Positions 63,601 through 64,000 of a DNA stretch of 64,000 nt are shown here, piece by piece. The notes below the pieces were generated by a model. It was not told the DNA's origin. It saw only the letters and a program-made list of their open reading frames with translations, and did not search any database. The stretch lies in NCBI GenBank assembly GCA_951217055.1, contig OX578282.1, forward strand, positions 19,089,606-19,153,605. The letters are read 5' to 3'. Source of the stretch: Gerris lacustris (lineage: Eukaryota > Arthropoda > Insecta > Hemiptera > Gerridae). Every line of letters begins with the position of its first letter. Within the stretch, counting starts at the first letter, position 1. The translations under genes and the position numbers were made by a program.

Positions 63601-64000
63601 CCTCATGGTCTATGCTGAAAGAATATAGCATTGAGGAGGGGACATTACACACTAACTTGTTATTTACTTACTTAAGTCTTTTTTTTAATAAAGAATAATA
63701 TTTTTACACCTCACATGTCAGAGCTCCTAAACCAAGTCTATGATTACAGCTTTGATTGCCGTGTGCTATAGTGCCTGAATTCTTTTTATATTTAAATATA
63801 GAGGGAGACAAGCATAAGTTGTAATCCCATTGTATTTCATCTTTCTATTTAAAAACTATTGGTTCATCAATAGTCATAAGATAACAGAAATGTCTCAGTC
63901 AATTGGTTTTTTACTAACCAACTTATGCAAATAAACACTACTATTTACTTGACTTTTAATGATGCAGAAGAAAAAATAGATTTTAATACTTACAATACTT
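37884..64000 (-). CDS. ninaB: NinaB-type carotenoid oxygenase (partial, N-terminus beyond the right edge)
   Basis: Non-haem iron enzyme of the BCO/RPE65 family. In insects NinaB cleaves carotenoids to retinal and isomerises one product, supplying the visual chromophore. Exons join as 64000-63994, 62453-62265, 61356-61245, 61116-60970, 59985-59847, 57906-57762, 52337-52126, 50452-50276, 49709-49494, 40734-40636 and 38054-37884. All phases agree and 537 residues are visible. The four iron ligands are present: His213 (TSHPH), His273 (YMHTFG), His342 (FFYLHIIN) and His530 (CLHGWF). Other family landmarks are [49 protein letters not shown] and [12 protein letters not shown]. The seven-bladed propeller should therefore be complete, and few residues are missing at the N-terminus. 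Introns reach 8.8 kb and are full of mobile elements. An ATTAAA at 37846-37841, about 40 bases past the stop, may be the poly(A) signal. Confidence 0.95.
38838..39152. mobile_element. Foldback MITE
   Basis: About 315 bp. Arms of about 110 bases begin AAATTTTAATGAGTT and share AGTTACTTTTGGGG, CATACAGCATTTG and AATTAAAATACACAAACATTT in inverted order. They surround an AT-rich loop. Confidence 0.8.
39340..39860 (-). repeat. Interspersed repeat family A, reverse copy
   Basis: Reads in reverse like 19920-21186 (TTTTGATGGTT(C/T)GTCGAA, ATTTGGATGGTAGGTCATAA, GTCCCATATAAG), split by the hAT element at 39449-39646 and a TA run. Confidence 0.6.
39449..39646. mobile_element. Small hAT element
   Basis: Ends CAGTGGCGTAACTATGAG and CTAGCTACGCCACTG, related to the element at 19767-19919. 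The interior is rich in GGGGGCCCCC. No clean 8-bp duplication is seen; the right flank is a TA microsatellite (39647-39682) that may have erased it. Confidence 0.75.
40636..40734 (-). CDS. ninaB: ninaB exon, residues 449-481
   Basis: Encodes [19 protein letters not shown] and [10 protein letters not shown]. Acceptor TTTCAG, donor GTAAGT. It sits after the largest intron (8.8 kb). Confidence 0.95.
41099..41645 (+). repeat. Interspersed repeat family A copy
   Basis: Begins GCTTCCGAGCTTACCGGAG, contains GACAGAAATCCG and ATGGTAGGTGCCCATATAA, and ends GCCTCACTAATTTGCAGACT. In the 8.8-kb ninaB intron. Confidence 0.65.
42262..42500 (+). repeat. Interspersed repeat family C, copy 2
   Basis: Second copy of the repeat at 31118-31377, in the 8.8-kb ninaB intron. 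No open frame. Confidence 0.7.
43012..43261 (-). pseudogene. 5'-truncated non-LTR retrotransposon, ORF2 C-terminus
   Basis: On the minus strand 43258-43082 encodes 58 residues beginning [19 protein letters not shown] and ending at TAA. This H-x3-C-x-(K)-F pattern near the ORF2 end is common in Jockey/R1-type LINEs. A 3' UTR and a run of A follow, and the insertion is flanked by imperfect GATGAAAATTT copies. In the 8.8-kb ninaB intron. Confidence 0.55.
43481..43615 (-). mobile_element. Retroposed fragment with poly(A) tail and 12-bp target duplication
   Basis: A 135-bp insert that on the minus strand ends in a long A run (43478-43499). It is flanked by AGTAATGAACTT at 43469-43480 and 43616-43627. 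It contains CCCGTCCTGTAATGACC and a TCATCGATTAGATGAG palindrome. It is the 3' end of a LINE or SINE; no frame. Confidence 0.8.
44688..45674 (+). repeat. Interspersed repeat family A copy split by a hAT element
   Basis: Starts GCTTCCGAGTTTAACGAAGG, has ACAGAAATCCGTTTCAGA, and resumes after the hAT element to end GTGCCACACTAATTAGCAGACT. Confidence 0.65.
44926..45554. mobile_element. Non-autonomous hAT element, 629 bp
   Basis: Ends TAGCGTTGGGACAACC and GGTTCCCAACGCTA, flanked by the perfect 8-bp duplication AGTGACAT (44918-44925 and 45555-45562). The interior repeats TTCGAATG and CAGTCGACT-type units and has a G/A-rich core. Confidence 0.9.
46200..46815 (-). repeat. Interspersed repeat family B, reverse copy, with a tRNA-like B box
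   Basis: In reverse it runs from TTACTTTCTCATATAAAG through TTTACACGTTTTGAGGTCCCC and GTCTGTCTGTC to AAAGTTTGTCTGAGTTGTCTC, matching 53870-54480. Between them, 46375-46410 reads in reverse GGGGTTCGATTCCCCGCCCAGGAG, like the 3' half of a tRNA, which suggests a SINE nature or an inserted tRNA pseudogene. Confidence 0.6.
47376..47418. repeat. C run next to a DNA-transposon-like tip
   Basis: A long C run at about 47388-47400 followed by GGGGTCGGCCCTGG. The reverse reading CAGGGCCGACCCC resembles a hAT tip; no partner end was found. Confidence 0.4.
47420..49040. other. Part of the 8.8-kb ninaB intron, no element recognised
   Basis: AT-rich. A 60-codon plus-strand frame at 48857 shows no family similarity. 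Confidence 0.45.
49041..49262. mobile_element. Foldback MITE
   Basis: 222 bp. Arms of about 70 bases begin GGAACTGTCTCTCCAC and, inverted, GAAATTGTCTCTTCAC, and share ATACTT, ATTTATCAAA, TTTGGCTT/TTCGGCTT and GCCATCA. Confidence 0.8.
49494..49709 (-). CDS. ninaB: ninaB exon, residues 377-448
   Basis: Encodes [25 protein letters not shown] and [12 protein letters not shown]. The Drosophila protein has a long low-complexity insert in this region that is absent here. Acceptor TTTTAG, donor GTAAGT. Confidence 0.96.
49750..49792 (-). repeat. SINE tail fragment
   Basis: Diverged copy of the SINE 3' end (TTTGGTAG, TACTACGGAAAG, AAATCAAA), reverse orientation relative to the tail at 3248-3536, in a ninaB intron. 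Confidence 0.45.
49968..50200 (+). repeat. Interspersed repeat family A, 5' part
   Basis: GCTTCCGAGCTTATAATACC to about ATTTTGGATGGTAGGCCATAA and GTTGGTCCCATATTAAG; the 3' half is absent. It ends less than 100 bases from the ninaB exon at 50276. Confidence 0.6.
50276..50452 (-). CDS. ninaB: ninaB exon, residues 318-376 (third iron ligand)
   Basis: Encodes FFYLHIIN with ligand His342 and the following strand [11 protein letters not shown]. Acceptor TGTTTTAG, donor GTAATA. Confidence 0.96.
50678..51013 (-). pseudogene. 5'-truncated Jockey-type LINE, ORF2 C-terminal fragment with open frame
   Basis: The minus strand reads without a stop for 111 codons: [20 protein letters not shown], then [34 protein letters not shown], and finally [10 protein letters not shown] and [12 protein letters not shown], ending at TAA (50680-50678). 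The order YGI-LWG, QSK-LR-I-NAP-YV-N, LH-DL, HPNPL and RRLKR--P-DL is the C-terminal tail of Jockey-clade reverse transcriptases. The RT and endonuclease domains are missing. It lies in the intron between the ninaB exons at 52126 and 50452. Confidence 0.85.
51020..52125. other. ninaB intron, no element recognised
   Basis: AT-rich; short repeated phrases (CAATAGCTA(A/C)TGTTTAATAC at about 51134 and 51188) form an imperfect tandem duplication of about 54 bases. Confidence 0.4.
52126..52337 (-). CDS. ninaB: ninaB exon, residues 248-317 (second iron ligand)
   Basis: Encodes [19 protein letters not shown] with ligand His273, then VIVEQP. Acceptor TGTTTAG, donor GTAAGT. Confidence 0.96.
52925..53100 (+). 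promoter_or_regulatory. Promoter-like block on the plus strand inside a ninaB intron
   Basis: TGCGCATGCGCG at 52925-52936 fits the NRF-1/Ewg consensus. It is followed by a 48-bp palindrome (52951-52998) and, at 53101, by an ATG with a good context. The block is less AT-rich than the surrounding intron. Confidence 0.35.
52951..52998. repeat. 48-bp palindrome, 24-bp arms, no loop
   Basis: The arms start AGAATTCCTCTTCTTTACC and differ at one position (CCACCCT versus CCGCCCT). The centre is CCCTAGGG. Confidence 0.9.
53101..53283 (+). CDS. Short plus-strand frame, possible truncated transposon-derived or nested gene
   Basis: 60 codons starting [19 protein letters not shown], then [17 protein letters not shown], then a hydrophobic, T-rich stretch that looks non-coding, with the stop at the edge of the MITE at 53283. 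An acidic leader followed by L-x(1-2)-S-x2-ERY-x3-Y-x-F resembles the start of the tyrosine-recombinase-like (Crypton-derived) proteins common in insect genomes. This is a recollection of a motif, not a search result. No downstream part is visible. Confidence 0.4.
   Translation: MSESSDFDENVENNTPPEIINSAKITTQDLMPSLTRERYKLTYSKFIFLLYLLFKSNNRR
53283..53421. mobile_element. Small foldback MITE
   Basis: 139 bp. Arms of about 65 bases share ATTTTGCATT, CTCGTGTGGTTTTACTACC and the outer CTCGTGCG/CTCGAGTGCGG steps, around a CTCGCTATCGCTCG centre. Confidence 0.85.
53870..54480 (+). repeat. Interspersed repeat family B, plus-strand copy
   Basis: Runs from TTTACTTTCTTATATATGTG through TTTACACGTTTTGAGGTCCC, GTCTGTCTGTCGTCTG and CCTAAACTACTTGGCCGATTT to GTATATGAGAAAGTAAG and CGGACCGATTTTTTTTT. 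Mirror of 46200-46815 without the tRNA-like part. Confidence 0.65.
55182..56220. mobile_element. 1-kb foldback with mariner-like tips and doubled internal modules
   Basis: Ends CAGGGTGGTCCAAAAGTC and GACTTTTGGACCACCCTG, each flanked by TA. Each arm carries two related modules of about 300 bp: direct copies near 55225-55470 and 55500-55745, and inverted copies near 55770-55950 and 55960-56190. They share AAACTT(G/A)GGGGATC, AAAGGGAAGTTTGTTTTCATG and TTGCCCCCTATAGG. No transposase. Confidence 0.88.
56288..56516. repeat. Pyrimidine-rich minisatellite
   Basis: Degenerate tandem units of about 14 bases, CCCTGTCTTCTGTC and variants, about 16 copies. Almost all bases on the plus strand are C or T apart from the unit G, so both strands have long open frames by repetition alone. 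Confidence 0.85.
56517..57761. other. ninaB intron, no element recognised
   Basis: AT-rich; nothing recognised except a short TA run at 57716-57728. Confidence 0.45.
57762..57906 (-). CDS. ninaB: ninaB exon, residues 199-246 (first iron ligand)
   Basis: Encodes HHTSHPH with ligand His213, then DGTVYNLG. Acceptor TTTTCAG, donor GTATGT. Confidence 0.96.
58241..58610. mobile_element. hAT-like element packed with ACATCGATGT palindromes
   Basis: 370 bp with ends TACGGTTTGGACATCGATAG and, inverted, TAGGGTTGGGACATCGATGT. The 8-bp flanks GTTCACTC and GTCCACTC differ at one position. It contains about ten ATCGAT sites and many CGATA/TCGAT half-sites. Two homopolymer-rich segments form the centre. 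Confidence 0.78.
59302..59768. mobile_element. 467-bp foldback
   Basis: Arms of about 140 bases begin TAGTCCAGGAGATAGCGTGC and, inverted, TAGTCCAGGAGACAGCGTGC. They stay similar through AACATCAAGCTAGAATT, TATAAGT and GCGGGACATAGCTT. The loop is about 190 bases with an A run. It ends 78 bases from the ninaB exon at 59847. Confidence 0.88.
59847..59985 (-). CDS. ninaB: ninaB exon, residues 153-198
   Basis: Encodes [21 protein letters not shown] and the following strand [12 protein letters not shown]. Acceptor TTACAG, donor GTAAGT. Confidence 0.95.
60080..60318 (+). repeat. Diverged family B repeat fragment
   Basis: Shares CCATGGCGAAATCG, GAAGAAACGTGGGGAAAAAA and the TGGTTCCAACGATTA region with the copy at 6065-6560. 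Interrupted by the MITE at 60319-60547 and possibly resuming at about 60548. Confidence 0.5.
60319..60547. mobile_element. MITE related to 11313-11589
   Basis: 229 bp. Inverted ends around CAGTATGCGCGTTATGCGAG with GTGACTTTTGACA, and an interior sharing CAGATTGGCCAACCT, AAAAAATAAAGCCACT, GTTGGCCCGACC and CCCATTGGCTC with the element in the Nmdmc intron. Confidence 0.85.
60970..61116 (-). CDS. ninaB: ninaB exon, residues 104-151
   Basis: Encodes [15 protein letters not shown], a near-invariant block of the insect enzymes. Acceptor TTATAG, donor GTAGTT. Confidence 0.95.
61245..61356 (-). CDS. ninaB: ninaB exon, residues 67-102
   Basis: Encodes [16 protein letters not shown] and [10 protein letters not shown], strongly conserved in the family. 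The acceptor AATGAAG is pyrimidine-poor but gives the right frame; donor GTATTG. Confidence 0.93.
61357..62264. other. ninaB intron with a less AT-rich block
   Basis: 61430-61940 is noticeably less AT-rich. It contains an inverted pair TCCACACACTAGGCCATTAG / GATGGCCCAGTGTGTGGA (61471 and 61680) and a 69-codon minus-strand frame without known motifs. It is probably an unclassified DNA element. A (CATA)n run lies at 62026-62045. Confidence 0.4.
62265..62453 (-). CDS. ninaB: ninaB exon, residues 4-65
   Basis: Encodes the N-terminal helical lead-in and the first conserved block ([18 protein letters not shown]). Acceptor TTTCCAG, donor GTGAGT. Confidence 0.93.
62454..63993. other. ninaB intron at the right edge
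   Basis: Mostly AT-rich. 63230-63360 is G/C-rich with a tandem GCGGATTGACAGTG pair and CCTCCCTGGTTGGCCCTGTCAG, probably part of a DNA transposon tip. No exon is seen before the donor at 63993. Confidence 0.45.
63994..64000 (-). CDS. ninaB: ninaB edge exon (last 7 bases)
   Basis: AAGTATT followed by a perfect GTAAGT donor at 63993. It supplies the one base needed to complete the split first codon of the next exon, giving K-Y-Y before AKKETLRG. Drosophila NinaB, as I remember it, also has Lys-Tyr near this point. The assignment rests on phase, donor quality and that short similarity. Confidence 0.55.

Overview
The window looks like a piece of an AT-rich arthropod nuclear genome, most likely an insect. 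Genes have GT/AG introns, there is no operon structure, and mobile-element debris is abundant (hAT, pogo/Tigger, PIF/Harbinger, mariner-like foldbacks, Jockey-type LINE tails, a tRNA-derived SINE). The carotenoid oxygenase gene resembles insect NinaB more than the vertebrate BCO1/RPE65 proteins. The order of insect cannot be told from this sequence.

Three protein genes are supported, all on the minus strand. (1) A mitochondrial NAD-dependent methylenetetrahydrofolate dehydrogenase/cyclohydrolase (MTHFD2/Nmdmc type) in 7 coding exons between 17672 and 8655; every splice phase closes and gives 337 residues. (2) The catalytic alpha subunit of casein kinase II at 24004-22922, 360 residues in one uninterrupted coding exon, with a spliced 5' UTR whose first exon may end at 26565. 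(3) A NinaB-type carotenoid oxygenase from the right edge (64000) to 37884, in 11 coding exons including a 7-base stub at the edge; 537 residues are visible, with all four iron-binding histidines.

Weaker gene candidates are an orphan first coding exon on the minus strand at 4210-4123, a promoter-like block plus short plus-strand reading frame at 52925-53283 inside a NinaB intron, and a broken coding-like stretch near the left edge.

Layout: 1-8.6 kb holds a foldback MITE, a Tigger element carrying a head-to-head SINE pair, and a repeat-family copy. 8.6-17.7 kb is the folate gene, with MITEs in its introns. 17.7-22.9 kb holds a Harbinger remnant, a small hAT element, nested MITEs and the probable 3' UTR of CK2 alpha. 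22.9-26.6 kb is CK2 alpha, with a Tigger element in its UTR intron. 26.6-37.9 kb is intergenic, with a 1.85-kb hAT element, a Tigger MITE and a 64-bp minisatellite. 37.9-64 kb is the NinaB gene, whose introns hold most of the foldback elements, two LINE tails and several further hAT elements.

The three genes belong to unrelated processes (mitochondrial one-carbon metabolism, protein phosphorylation, retinal production from carotenoids). Nothing suggests they act together. I found no convincing new biological system; the observations most worth checking are the nested transcription-unit candidate at 53 kb, the orphan exon at 4.2 kb, and the unusual foldback structures.
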